Assembly: GCA_027886185.1 (NCBI GenBank)
Contig: WOAB01000878.1
Location: 3,050,001 to 3,114,000, forward strand
DNA length: 64,000 bases
Direction of reading: 5' to 3'
DNA from: Rheum nobile
Taxonomy: Eukaryota; Streptophyta; Magnoliopsida; Caryophyllales; Polygonaceae
Positions 12,009 through 23,212 of the stretch are shown here, piece after piece. Under the pieces are notes generated by a model. The model saw only the letters and a list, made by a program, of their open reading frames with translations. It was not told the DNA's origin and did not search any database. Each line of letters starts with the position of its first letter. Within the stretch, counting starts at the first letter, position 1. Made by a program: the position numbers and the translations under genes.

Positions 12009-12013
12009 AAACC

Positions 12014-12598
12014 TTAAACCCTAACCATAATATATAACTATACGATATAATCATAGTATATAACTATACGATATAACCATAGTGTATAACTATACGATAT
12101 AACCATAGTGTATAACTATACGATATAACAATAGTATATAACTATGCGATATAACAATAGTATATACTATACGTTAGAACCATAATATATAATTATAGTA
12201 TATAACTATAGTATATAGCAATAGTATATAACTATACGATATAACCATAGTATATAACTATACGATATAACCATATTATATAACTATACGATATAACAAT
12301 AGTATATAGCTATAGTATATAACTATACGATATAACCATAGTATATAACTATACGTTAGAACCATAATATATAATTATAGTATATAACTATACGATAAAA
12401 CCATAGAATATATCTATAGTATATAAATGAACGATATAGCTATAGTATATAACTAAACGATATAACAATAGTATATAACTATACGATAGAACCATAATAT
12501 ATAATTATAGTATATAAATATACGATATAACCATAGTATATATCTATAGTATATAACTAAATAATATAACAATAGTATATAACTATACGATAGAACCA
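12014..12598. repeat. 26-bp AT tandem array, left part
   Basis: Degenerate copies of a unit built around TATACGATATAACCATAG, with variants lacking CGATA. It continues at 14270-15146; the nested palindromic MULE inserted inside it. Confidence 0.9.
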
Positions 12599-12761
12599 TA
12601 ATATATAGGGTTTTTTGCAGGAAACCACCCGTTATATGACCGATTTTGCATGAAACCACCCGTTATATCGATATTTATTTTAAACCACCTAATTATCTAT
12701 CTCCGTTAACGCAAAGCCACCCAGAGCCATTTGCCGTCCAGTTTGCCGTTTAAATTTATAA

Positions 12762-13050
12762 AATGTCCATTTTGCCCTCGTGGCAAATATTACGAAATTG
12801 TCACTGTCTTCAACCTTGGGCTGGCACTATTCACGCAGACGCAATTCGGCTCGGTGGTGGCTCGTCGGCGCGACTCCAGGTGCGAGACTATGGGGCTTTT
12901 GAAGGGGACTACGAGATGGTTCCAATGGTGGCGTCAATTTCGTCCCTATTGAAGACGGGCTTATCGAATTTGTCGAATCTTCAATTCGACCGTAATGACG
13001 CGAATAAGATTTTGGGGGCAAAATCCCGGCGTTTTCGCGAAATTTAACCC
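12762..13050. other. GC-rich arm segment, possibly captured gene DNA
   Basis: It contrasts sharply with the AT-rich surroundings and is open on the plus strand; its inverted partner is 13832-14110. The two copies differ by indels that change the frame, so no protein is conserved. I recognise no domain. Confidence 0.35.
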
Positions 13051-13296
13051 GAATTAATCCACCCATTAGATGCATATCAATCCCATCTTCAATGCCCATG
13101 AGTTAATTTGCCTAATCGGATCCAATGGAGCTGTAATTCCTCCATTGATGGGCACAATTGAAGCTCGCGCGCAGCATGGAGGAGGGCGTGAGGTTGAAGA
13201 TGGAGTTTTGGGGAACTTACACTCGTGCCCCTCAAGTTTTTGATTCGTGGCAAATATGCCCTCTTCCACTTTTAACAAATTGCAAAAGTAATTAAG

Positions 13297-13612
13297 TATG
13301 GCTAAATTGATAAGAAAAATAACCTAAGCTTATTTTATCCTACGTTAAATTTTATATAATTTAATTTTGGGTTAAAATAAATATTATAAATTTAATATAT
13401 TAATTTGGACAACTGTTGCAATTTGTTAAAAGTGGAAGAGGGCATTTTTTCCACGAATCAAGTAGGGCTAAATTGATAAGAAAAATAACCTAAGCTTATT
13501 TTAGCATACGTTAAATTTTATATAAATTAATTTTGGGTTAAAATAAATATTATAAATTTAATATATTAATTTGGACAACTTTTGCAATTTGTTAAAAGTG
13601 GAAGAGGGCATT
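13297..13612. repeat. Direct repeat of about 155 bp in the palindrome loop
   Basis: GGCTAAATTGATAAGAAAAA begins copies near 13300 and 13460, each continuing through AAAGTGGAAGAGGGCATTTTT. The second copy runs into the right arm. Confidence 0.8.
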
Positions 13613-14269
13613 TTTGCCACGAATCGAAAACTTGAGGGGCACGAGTGTAAGTTCCTTAAAACTCCATCTTCAACCTCACGCCCTCCTCCTTGCCCTCCTC
13701 CTTGCTGCGCGCGAGCTTCAACCGTGCCCATCAATGGAGGAATTGCAGCTCCATTGGTTCCAATTAGGCGAATTAACTCATAGGCATTGAAGATGGGATT
13801 GATATGCATCTAATGGATGGATTAATTCGAGTTAAATGTCGCGAAAACGCCGGGATTTTGCCCCCAAAATCTTATTCGCGTCATTACGGTCGAATGAAGA
13901 TTCGACAAATTCGATAAGCTCGTCTTCAAATTGACGCCACCATTGGAACCATCTTGTCGTCCCCTTCAAAAGCCCCATAGTCTCGCACCTGGAGTCGCGC
14001 CGACGAGCCACCACCGAGCCGAATTGCGTCCGCGTGAATAGTGATAGTCCAAGGTTGAAGACAATGGCAATTTCGTAATATTTGCCACGAGGGCAAAATG
14101 GACATTTTATAAATTTAAACGGCAAAGTGGACGGCAAATGGCTCTGGGTGGCTTTGCGTTAACGGAGATAGATAATTGGGTGGTTTAAAATAAATATCGA
14201 TATAACGGGTGATTTCATGCAAAATCGGCCATATAACGGGTGGTTTCCTGCAAAAACCCCTAATATATA

Positions 14270-15146
14270 ATTATAATATATAACTATACGATATAACCAT
14301 AGTATATATCTATAGTATATAACTAAACAATATAACAATAATATATAACTATACGATAGAACCATAATATATAATTATAGTATATAACTATATATACGAT
14401 ATAACCATAGTATATATCTATAGTATATAACTAAACAATATATAATTATAGTATATAACAATAATATATAATTATAGTTATATAACAATAGTATATAACT
14501 ATACGATAGAACCATAGTATATAACTATACGATAGAACCATAATATATAATTATAGTATATAAATATACGATATAACCATAGTATATATCTATAGTATAT
14601 AACTAAACAATATAACTATACGATATAACAATAGTATATAGCTATAGTATATAACTTTACGATAGAACCATAATATATAATTATAGTATATAACTATACG
14701 ATATAACCATAGTATATATCTATAATATATAACTAAACAATATAACAATAGTATATAACTATACGAAAGAATCATAGTATATAACTATACGATAGAACCA
14801 TAATATTTAATTATAGTATATAAATATACGATATAACTATAGTATATATCTATAGTATATAACTAAACAATATAACAATAGTATATAACTATACGATAGA
14901 ACCATAATATATAATTACAGTATATATAACTATACGATATAACCATAGTATATAACTAAATAATATATAACTATACGATATAACCATAGTATTAAACTAT
15001 ACGATATAACAATAGTATATAGCTATAGTATATAACTATACGTTAGAATCATAATATATAATTATAGTGTATAATATATGATATAACAATAGTATGGAAC
15101 AATATGATATAAGTATAGTATATAGCTATACGATATAACCATAGTA
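14270..15146. repeat. 26-bp AT tandem array, right part
   Basis: Continuation of the array at 12014-12598, with the same unit and variants. Confidence 0.9.
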
Positions 15147-15610
15147 TATAATTAAGAAATTTCCACATTGGTTCCATTTTCAAGCATTTCATCCAAAATA
15201 ATCCTGAACAACTATAATTATACAAATATTAGATTCATTATAATCTTTAACGAATATTACATTCACTATAATCTTTAACGAACAATTATGCATTACTAAG
15301 GTTTCAAACTAACTACGTACGAAATTTATACATATAATTACGACAAAAAGTTTCTCTTAATTTTGTATACATATATAATACTCAAATACAAGCATACAAA
15401 AACCTTTCAATCGATCGATCGATTATATAACGTCACAACCTTGTATTACACATTACATGATGGAACGACAGTGCAAATCACCGATTGCTATATATATTCA
15501 AACAAAACCTTTACAATTCTAGCTAATTATATAATTTATCACAATTGTACACTAACATAATGTTCAGACCTAAAACATGTGTTTCTAACGGCCGAAAATC
15601 CACTTTTTTT
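15147..15610. other. AT-rich spacer of the MULE
   Basis: No gene. It contains a short (TCGA)n run near 15408-15424. Confidence 0.6.
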
Positions 15611-15817
15611 AAATGCTACGTCGTGGCGTTTAAAAAAAAGTGTTTTGGCTCGATTAAAACGAGTCCATTTTAAACGCTACGACGTAGCGTTTAACTCCGA
15701 TCCGATTTAATCGAGCCGATTTCGTTTCTTTTTTTAACCTCAATAAATCCAAAAAAAACTCTCACGCCACGATATGGCGTTTAGAAAAAGAAAGTTAAAC
15801 CCTACCTCGTAGCGTTT
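15611..15817. promoter_or_regulatory. Right inner dyad array, AAACGCC class, four copies
   Basis: Dyads start at about 15611, 15672, 15762 and 15797, all with a seven-base spacer; for example AAACGCT-acgacgt-AGCGTTT. They mirror the four at 11791-12008. Confidence 0.7.
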
Positions 15818-15886
15818 AACTTGCGGTACGAAAACAAAAAAGGGTGGTGCAAAACCGAATGGCCTTTAAATTAAACGGTCATTTTG

Positions 15887-15950
15887 TGCAACACTATGTG
15901 CAGCACAATTTGACCGCTTAATTTCCGGCAATGTGGGCGGCTATATATAT
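15887..15950 (+). promoter_or_regulatory. Dyad plus TATA box of a relic transposase promoter
   Basis: A dyad (TGCAAC-actatgt-GCAGCA, 15887-15905) is followed by GGCGGCTATATATAT (TATA at 15941-15950). The autonomous MULE has the same order: a dyad at 63642-63660, then CCGGCTATATAAAT, then transposase exon 1. Confidence 0.65.
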
Positions 15951-16008
15951 GGGATATGTATTAGTAGTTGAACCACCACTGAATTACAAATCTCAAATTT
16001 AAGAGTGA

Positions 16009-16133
16009 ATGTCGTCGTCAAGCGAGTCGTGTTGAAGGGGTTGTCCTGCGTCATCGTCTCCGGTAACGCCTCCACCGTCTGAGCCGCCGGGTGTGCATTC
16101 TCGCCAGAATTCTCCATTTGCGCCGCCGCCAAG
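16009..16133 (+). pseudogene. Relic of MULE transposase exon 1
   Basis: An ATG about 60 bp after the TATA box starts ATGTCGTCGTCAAGC, which aligns with the transposase start of the autonomous MULE (ATGTCATCGTCAAGC on the minus strand at 63559). Both continue with a serine-rich stretch and a TTG(A/G)AGGGG segment. Here the tryptophan codon of the intact gene reads as TGA, so the frame closes at codon 9. The exon ends at a good donor, CCAAG|GTAAGA (16134). Everything after exon 1 is missing. This is the relic expected of an internal-deletion derivative of a lineage related to the element at 54780. Confidence 0.6.
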
Positions 16134-16213
16134 GTAAGATTTTTAGGGTTTTGTTTTTGTTTCGAATGGGGAAGACGAAGCCTTCGACGACAATAAGTAC
16201 CGCACAAAGCTTG

Positions 16214-16569
16214 TGATGCACACTGTGCCGTCCAACATTTTTTTTATATATATTTTATTTTAGTGCTGCACGGGGTGCCATCCACAATTAATTATTTTTT
16301 TAAAAATTATCTTTTGTGTTGTACTAGGTGCCGTCCAGAATGTAAACCAGGTTCAAAAAAATAATTTTTATTATAATTTGTTTTTTATTTTATTTTAGTA
16401 AACCGGGTTCGCAAAAAAATTAAAAAACCGGACTGTTTGTGCGGCATTACGTGCAACACAATATCTTAACCGGGTTTTCGAAATACCGTCTTTTCTGTAC
16501 TGCACGACGTGCCGTCCACGCCTTGAACCGGGTTTTTAGCGAATTTTCTGTGCTGCACCTGGTGTAGCA
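16214..16569. promoter_or_regulatory. Right outer dyad array, six copies, N7 spacer
   Basis: Dyads start at 16214, 16264, 16317, 16440, 16498 and 16551; for example TGCGGC-attacgt-GCAACA and TACTGC-acgacgt-GCCGTC. The arms are degenerate but the spacing is always seven. Confidence 0.7.
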
Positions 16570-16617
16570 CAAAAAGGAGTGTGCGGTTAAAAAAAGTGTA
16601 GTGCGCGGTTTTTCGCC
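16545..16617 (-). repeat. Right terminal inverted repeat
   Basis: Inverted copy of 11384-11456, ending GGTTTTTCGCC. Confidence 0.9.
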
Positions 16618-16627
16618 ATATAAGAAA

Positions 16628-18160
16628 TGAAGTTTCCGCTTATAATTTTTTGGTGGTGTTGTATATAGTTGGTTTTATTGCGATGGTGTTTAATTCAAAC
16701 ATTACCGGAAATCAAGTTTTATTGGGATGGTCTTTCATACTGATGATTGATGTTGTTAAGATTGTAATTGTATAATCGGATTGTAAGATGGTCTTAAATC
16801 GAATCGTGAAATCGTAAATCTTACAACATAACTAAATATAGTTGAAATCAATCTAATAAGCGATAAACATTCTTATACTTGAAATGAAAACATAAAAATA
16901 TAATATAGTAGTGATCTTATTATATAAAAATATTATATTTTATACAATAATTTAGTGGTGATTTACCAATATAATCATATTTTATAAAATAAAAAATGCA
17001 TATATTTTACACTTTAAGTATATATTTTCATCTTATAATAAAATCATGTCATATAAATATATAATACAGGTTGTAAGATCGTAATAATCGTTCATAGAAT
17101 CGTCAGAATCACGTACATACAAGACCGGAATGTACACGATTTCACTGATTTTATATTGAAATATTAAGATTATACTTTCAATAAGATTCCACTTATAATC
17201 AGGATCGTTATACTACTTTTTGGATAATAAGATCGCTAAAATCATAGATTTTAACAAGAATGCTTACAATACGTGTTCTCAATTAGCAATTTAGCATGCA
17301 CAGTTTTCCCCTCAGCCGTGAATTTGGTCTCATCGTCGGTTATATTAATTTTTGTTGAAAGGGTTATTCGTATAGGCCGAATTGTCAATCTCGTGATATA
17401 AGTTTATTGGATTTTATTTTAAAATCAATTAATAGAAAAGTATTGCTTATAATTGAACTCTTTTAATATGAGATTTAATGATTTATAATTGACATCCAGC
17501 AAATTCAGTTACATATGAAAATTGTTACCTCCATTTCCAAGATTCTAATATCCAATCTAACATGTTATCTCAATTATTATTCGTGGACATGTTTAGCCCG
17601 TTTGGGTATCAATATATTATATATCATAATATATATAAGATTTTCTAAGAACTCTACTTTTAACAATAATCTATTTAGTTATTAATTTAAATTTTATATT
17701 AAGAATTTATTCATTTTTTTAGGAAATATTTTAAAGATAATTTCTATTATAACTTGTTAGCATGTGTTCATTGGCAGACACTAGAAAACCCGTATATAAA
17801 ATTCAAACCAATAATATTTGACAAAAAGTCATTATAATATATTATTATACTCTTAACATATGATGTTCATTTATCAAATAATCTATAACTATATATTAAA
17901 TCTTACACTTTTTAAGCCATCAGAGCGTTTTTAGGCTCAAGTTGTTGAGCTTTGAGTTTTATTTTTATTTTTCCATTTATTATTCTCCTCTTTAATAATA
18001 TTATTTTGTTGTTTAATGTAATCAAATTTAAACCTAAGATTCTACCAAGTTTTAACCAAATCTCATCAAGTTAACTTTATTCTTTTTAAAAAATTAGCTT
18101 ATTTCTTTTTACAATACGTATGAACTAGTGTAAACCTTATATTTGTTTGTATATTAAATT
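16628..18160. other. AT-rich intergenic DNA, nothing recognised
   Basis: No reading frame of note, no element end and no tandem array. Confidence 0.6.
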
Positions 18161-19184
18161 TCACATTCATTTTCTACCATGAAGATTGTTATATGATTAT
18201 TTTAACTTGATATAAGGGTTTTATATAGTATTCATAGTCAACATAAAAATAGATAGATTATAGTGAATCAAATGACATTGGGTTAGAAATCATGCATCCA
18301 TAATCCCATATATATATACACTCACAAATTTAGCTATATACAGCTTATGATTAATATTATAATTTTGTTTCGTAACACATTCAAATTATTCATTTCTCTA
18401 TTCATCTTAATCATATTAATCTTTTTTGACATGTAAAATTGTAGTTTTTTCTTTATTCTTTATACGGAATTTTCATATGGTACCCTTGAGTTTTTGCAAT
18501 TTTTGCCCGAAGGTTTGGACAATTTCGCGTGGTACCCCTGAGGTTTTTACCAATTTTGTCAAATGCCCTTAACGTTATAAAACGTTAAACTTTAAGCATT
18601 TGCCATGTGTTCCTACAAATAAAGCAAAAACATAAATTAAAATCCTATATGAAAAATCAGTAGATTTTTTTTTCACATTCATTTTCTACCATGAAGATTG
18701 TTATATGATTATTTTAACTTGATATAAGGGTTTTATATAGTATTCATAGTCAACATAAAAATAGATAGATTATAGTGAATCAAATGACATTGGGTTAGAA
18801 ATCATGCATCCATAATCCCATATATATATACACTCACAAATTTAGCTATATACAGCTTATGATTAATATTATAATTTTGTTTCGTAACACATTCAATTAT
18901 TCATTTCTCCATTCATCTTAATCATATTAATCTTTTTTTGACATGTAAAATTGTAGTTTTTTCTTTATTCTTTATACAGAATTTTCATATGGTACCCTTG
19001 AGTTTTTGCAATTTTTGCCCGAAGGTTTGGAAAATTTCGTGTGGTACCCCTGAGGTTTTTACTAATTTTGTCAAATGCCCGTAACGTTATAAAACGTTAA
19101 ACTTTAAGCATTTGCCATGTGTTCCTACAAATAAAGCAAAAACATAAATTAAAATCCTATATGAAAAATCAGTAGATTTTTTTT
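18161..19184. repeat. 512-bp tandem duplication, two copies
   Basis: 18161-18672 and 18673-19184 are head-to-tail copies with only a few substitutions and one-base indels. Each includes about 208 bp of the left end of the MULE MITE and the DNA before it, so the duplication is younger than the MITE insertion. Confidence 0.9.
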
Positions 19185-19533
19185 TCACATTTTATGTGAA
19201 ATATTTTTTCTTTGATTTCACATAAAATGTGAAATCAGAGGACAAATATTCGAAAGAGAGTGAAATATTTCACATAAAATATGAAATCAGAGGAAAAATA
19301 TTTCACTTATAATGTAAAATATTTTTCCTCTAATTTTTCATATAGGATTTTAATTATTTTTTTGATTTTATTTGTAGGAATAGACGGCAAAATGCTTAAA
19401 AGTTAACGTTTTATAACGTTAAGGTCATTTGACGATATTTGTAAAAACCTCAGGGGTACCACGCGAAATTGTCCAAACTTTCGGATATTTCGCAAAAATT
19501 GTAAAAACTCAAGGGTACCACACAAAAATTTTG
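18977..19533. mobile_element. MULE-type MITE, 9-bp target duplication
   Basis: The ends are inverted (GGTACCCTTGAGTTTTTGCAA at the left, its complement near the right), with internal repeats of GTGGTACCCCTGAGGTTTT. This layout, with CCCCTGAGG motifs, is common in plant MULE termini. TTCTTTATA flanks it (18968-18976 and 19534-19542). The centre is palindromic around TTTCACATAAAATGTGAAAT. No coding capacity. A partial left-end copy sits at 18465-18672 through the 512-bp duplication. Confidence 0.85.
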
Positions 19534-19542
19534 TTCTTTATA

Positions 19543-20287
19543 CCTTAGTCACTTTTTTTAGCCAATTTTCAACAAATAAATTTTAATAAGATTTTTATAG
19601 TGTTTCAAGTATTATTTTTATTACAGACATACCAAAGTTTTTAATTTAAGTATTATTTACTTGATGTGAGAGATATGTTTATTGTTCATGATATCAATTG
19701 CTTTGCTCGTGTTTGTAAGTTGCTTACATTTCCTTAAGCAACAATCCTTTTTAAGCATTGAGCAAATTTAACCAACTTCAACATTCAGAAAGTTTATTGC
19801 TCAACAAAGATTACTCAATACTAATATAAATGTACATTAAAATAAATTGATGAGTTTGATAATTTATAAAATTATTTATATTAATTATTAATTTTTATAT
19901 AAATTTTTATGATTATTTATATTGAATTGATGAAATACAATTTTTATTAAAGAGATCATTCTTACCAACAAAAAGTTACCCATATTTTTCATTAAATACT
20001 TTTTTGTATGTTCAATTATATATCTTCTAATATTAGATATTGATGTAATAATATACCACTTCAGCATATCATTTCTCTTTTAGTTTCTACAAATTTATTA
20101 TGATACATGTGAACAATATTGTTCATATTTTCTTCTTTTTTACTAATATTATGATTTTATGATTAATATTTTTTAATAAAATATATACATATGTTTTATG
20201 GTTTATGTTAATATAATATAATTTTATTAGATAAACACGTAAAAGTGATATTAAAGCTATACTAAAACAATACCTTAATAAAAATAT
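19543..20287. other. AT-rich DNA, possibly Helitron body
   Basis: No gene seen. It lies just before a Helitron 3' end and may belong to that element; the 5' end could not be placed. Confidence 0.4.
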
Positions 20288-20315
20288 CCCGTGCATGGCA
20301 CGGGTTCTGGACTAG
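20288..20315 (+). mobile_element. Helitron 3' terminus
   Basis: A perfect 7-bp-stem hairpin, CCCGTGC-atg-GCACGGG (20288-20304), is followed after seven bases by CTAG (20312-20315) and a T. Plant Helitrons end this way, with insertion between A and T. Only the 3' end is supported; no RepHel coding is visible. Confidence 0.7.
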
Positions 20316-20506
20316 TTTACCTTAAAAGAAAGTATTATAATAAATAATATATTTACACCGAACATATCCATAATGCAAATATATATGTACATCATGAAGA
20401 TAAGATATTATTCACAAGAATCCTGACTTTAGGGTGACGGTTTTTCTTTGTATTTTGTTTAAATAAAGACAGCAGATATTCTGTCCTTAATATTAGAACA
20501 ATCAAC

Positions 20507-21226
20507 TGTTGAGATTAGATGCGTATAAGCGGAACTGCATAAAACTATTTTCTTACATCTAACAAGTATCTCATGCATGAATTGATATGGATCAATTAGA
20601 AATAGAGTTACATACCTTTTGATGCGAATGAAGTTGTTCCGGCAGAATTTGAACGGAGATTGAAAGCCCCAAGTGTGGCTTCTCTACTTGGTCCACACGA
20701 GTCTGAAATCTGGATTGCCTTGGGTCTCGTCTGCTAGAACGAACGAACGAAAGGGACGAACATGGCTTGCACTGGGAGGTTCGGCCGTGTACTAGGGTTC
20801 AATTGTTATGGTTTTCGCTTTTGGAAGCCATTACTTATAAGATCATATCTTATCTTTGGTAATAGATATAATATCTTTATATTGTATCTATATCTTCTAA
20901 TAAGATTCCCTTTTATCTAGTTATTATTAATAGTAACTCTTATCTATCAATAATAAAAGCCAATCTCCCAATTTAGCCATAGAGCCGAAATTCCATATCC
21001 CACATGGGCTTTTGGTTTAGTTTGATCCAGTCCGATAACTCTACGTGTGTGACCTCATAGGACCCGGTTATTATAGCCATGGACCTAACCCGATTAAGGC
21101 CATTAATCGTAGGTGGCTTCTAGCAAAGCACTACGATCCCTAAAATACCCGGATTGTAAATCTCCATTAATAGTCATATTTCATGTTCAGTAATTGCACC
21201 TTTGATTAAAGGACACAATTCCTTCA
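20507..21226 (-). repeat. Copia 3' LTR (left copy)
   Basis: 720 bp, the same length as the right copy, with scattered substitutions by eye. Confidence 0.92.
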
Positions 21227-21246
21227 ATCTCCCACTTGCCCTTAAA
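21227..21246 (-). promoter_or_regulatory. Copia polypurine tract
   Basis: On the minus strand GGCAAGTGGGAGAT abuts the LTR. AAGTGGGAGAT is a typical plant Copia polypurine tract. Confidence 0.85.
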
Positions 21247-22046
21247 ACAAGTGTGCAATGTTAAATCCCTTTGTCTCTTAATGTCTTATTTGATGATATG
21301 ATGACATTCATAACTCTTATCAAATGTGTTTCTTGAACTCTTGAGTTTGAACTATCAAATAACGGATGATTACAGATAATCCATCCGAGCATGGCCATGC
21401 ATTTGTCAGTTCTCGCTCTTCAAGTGGCCGAGACACCATTCCTGTCCATGCATCACAATATACATGAAGGAGGAGGACTTCTCCAGTCTTGTATGACTAT
21501 AGCTCCCACTCAACTTTTGGCAATCCCAATCACTGTATTTATAACTGCCTGTTACGATCAGCGTTTAACAGTGTCAAAGACATACCAATCATTAAGAGAA
21601 ACCATATCATACTCATGTCTGAGGAATCTACCAATCATGGTTTAACTTAAAACTCTTCAAGCCCTTTTGGAGAGTCTTAAGGTGGATCAGTCCTATATGT
21701 ATCATCCATACATATCTATGTAATTGACTAGACATCTCTATGTCCCTATAGCCCATGAAACCTGGTGTTATCAGTCAACTTACAATACAGTCTTTAATGA
21801 AGTCATTTATGTCCAAGTTGATGACTTAGACCATGGACTTTGAATAATTCATAACTTTAGTTCACTTAATGGGGTTTCATTCACCAAAACACTTATGATG
21901 AGCCCATTTGCGAATTATAAATTATTTGGACATTTTATTTAATTCCAATCAATGATTAAATAAGAATGAAAGTTGTATCATATAATCAAGCATAAAACGT
22001 GTCTGACATTCATAAAACAAAGTTCATAATGTAAGATAATGCAATC
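21247..22046 (-). other. Copia 3' untranslated region
   Basis: About 800 bp between the end of the polyprotein and the polypurine tract. No convincing frame. Confidence 0.6.
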
Positions 22047-23207
22047 TCAAAGCCATTCTCCAATGTGCTTGAGGCCATTGGCCCTAGTGTGACTCTCATG
22101 CTTGGGCCTAGGCATAGGCTTGGTTAGTGGATCTGTAATGTTAACATTTGTGTGCACTTTGCACATCCTTACGTATATCCTCGAACGACTAACTCATCAT
22201 CACCCCCAAATACCAAGAAGTCGTCCTTGGTTCTTCTCAAGTACTTCAGGATGTTCTTAGTTGCACACCAATGTGCATCTCCGTGATTCGATTGATATCT
22301 TCTACACATGCTCAGGGCAAATGCAACATCAGGGCATGTGATAGATCCTATAGCAGAAGCATAAGGTATCTTGCTCATCTTCTCTAGCTCAGCAGGTGTC
22401 TTAGGACACTGCTTCTTGCTGAGGTATATGCCATGTTGCATGGGTAGAAATCCTCTCTTGGACTCCTGCATTTTGAACCTGTCAAGAACCTTATCTATAT
22501 AAGTTCTTTGACTTAATCCAAGCAGTCTCTTAGATCTATCTCTATAGATCTTGATACCCAATATGTACTCTGCTTCTCCTAGGTCCTTCATTGAAAAACA
22601 TTTCTCCAGCCATCCCTTAACGGACTCTAGCATCGGAATGTCATTTCCAATGAGCAGTATGTCATCCACATACAGGACCAAGAAGACCACTTTGCTCTCA
22701 CTAAACTTCTTGTAAACACAAGGCTCTTCTTCACATCTGATGAAGTCAAACTCTTTGATAGCTTCATCAAATCAAAAGTTTCAACTCCTGGATGCTTGCT
22801 TAAGTCCATAAATGGACTTCTTAGGCTTGCATACTTTCCTAGGGTCTGTTGGATCTTCAAAACCCTCTGGTTGTGTCATGTACACATCCTCTTATAAATA
22901 TCCATTTAGAAAAGTGGTCTTGACATCCATTTGCCAAATCTCATAATCATAATAAGCGGCAATAGCTAGGAGTATCCTGATGGACCTGATCATTACGACC
23001 GGTGAAAATGTCTCGTCATAGTCAGTACCATGAATCTGTTTAAAACCCTTGGAAACTAGCCTTGTCTTGTAAACAGATACATTTCCATCTTTGTCTGTCT
23101 TGAGTTTAAAAACCCATTTGCATCCTATGGGTTTTGCCCCATCTGGCAAATCTATCAAGTCCCAGACTTGATTTTCAGACATAGAATCCATTTTAGATTT
23201 CATGGCT
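22047..23207 (-). pseudogene. Copia reverse transcriptase and RNase H remnant
   Basis: This continues the polyprotein after the Gypsy insertion. It starts in the conserved stretch before the polymerase (KMDSMSENQVWDLIDLP, PIGCKWVFKLKTD) and has the YVDD catalytic box at about 22660-22672 in LYVDDILLIGND. Thumb-like sequence follows (ILGIKIYRDRSKRLLGLSQ). After VVRGYT (22169) most of RNase H is missing. The text resumes with its C-terminal signature (KVHTNVNITDPLTKPMPRPK) and ends at a stop, 22047-22049. Internal stops and frameshifts near 22690-22890 make it inactive. The deletion of roughly 400 bp in RNase H alone would be lethal to the element. Confidence 0.88.
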
Positions 23208-23212
23208 TTAAG

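Larger units (their letters stand above)
12608..14260. mobile_element. Nested palindromic MULE, 9-bp target duplication
   Basis: It starts GGGTTTTTTGCAGG and ends CCTGCAAAAACCCC, with a perfect 9-bp duplication, TAATATATA (12599-12607 and 14261-14269). The arms 12608-13292 and 13578-14260 are inverted copies of each other, so 83% of the element is stem around a 285-bp loop. The outer arms hold direct GAAACCACCCGTTATAT repeats. The inner arms hold GC-rich sequence that may be captured. An RNA read through it would fold into a long hairpin. The GAAACCACCC motif is shared with the MULE at 2715-11246. Confidence 0.9.
11384..16617 (+). mobile_element. Non-autonomous MULE of the dyad group, 10-bp target duplication
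   Basis: Inverted termini GGCGAAAAAACCGC (left) and the complement of GCGGTTTTTCGCC (right) are flanked by a perfect 10-bp duplication, ATATAAGAAA (11374-11383 and 16618-16627). TIR homology extends about 73 bp. Both subterminal regions carry arrays of 19-21-bp dyads with a constant 7-nt spacer. The left end of the TIR is clearly related to that of the autonomous MULE at 54780 (both continue TTTTTTTA-CCGCGCACT). Inside, near the right end, are a TATA box and an exon-1 relic of that lineage's transposase. A 26-bp AT tandem array and a nested palindromic MULE (12608-14260) fill the middle. No intact gene. Confidence 0.9.
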
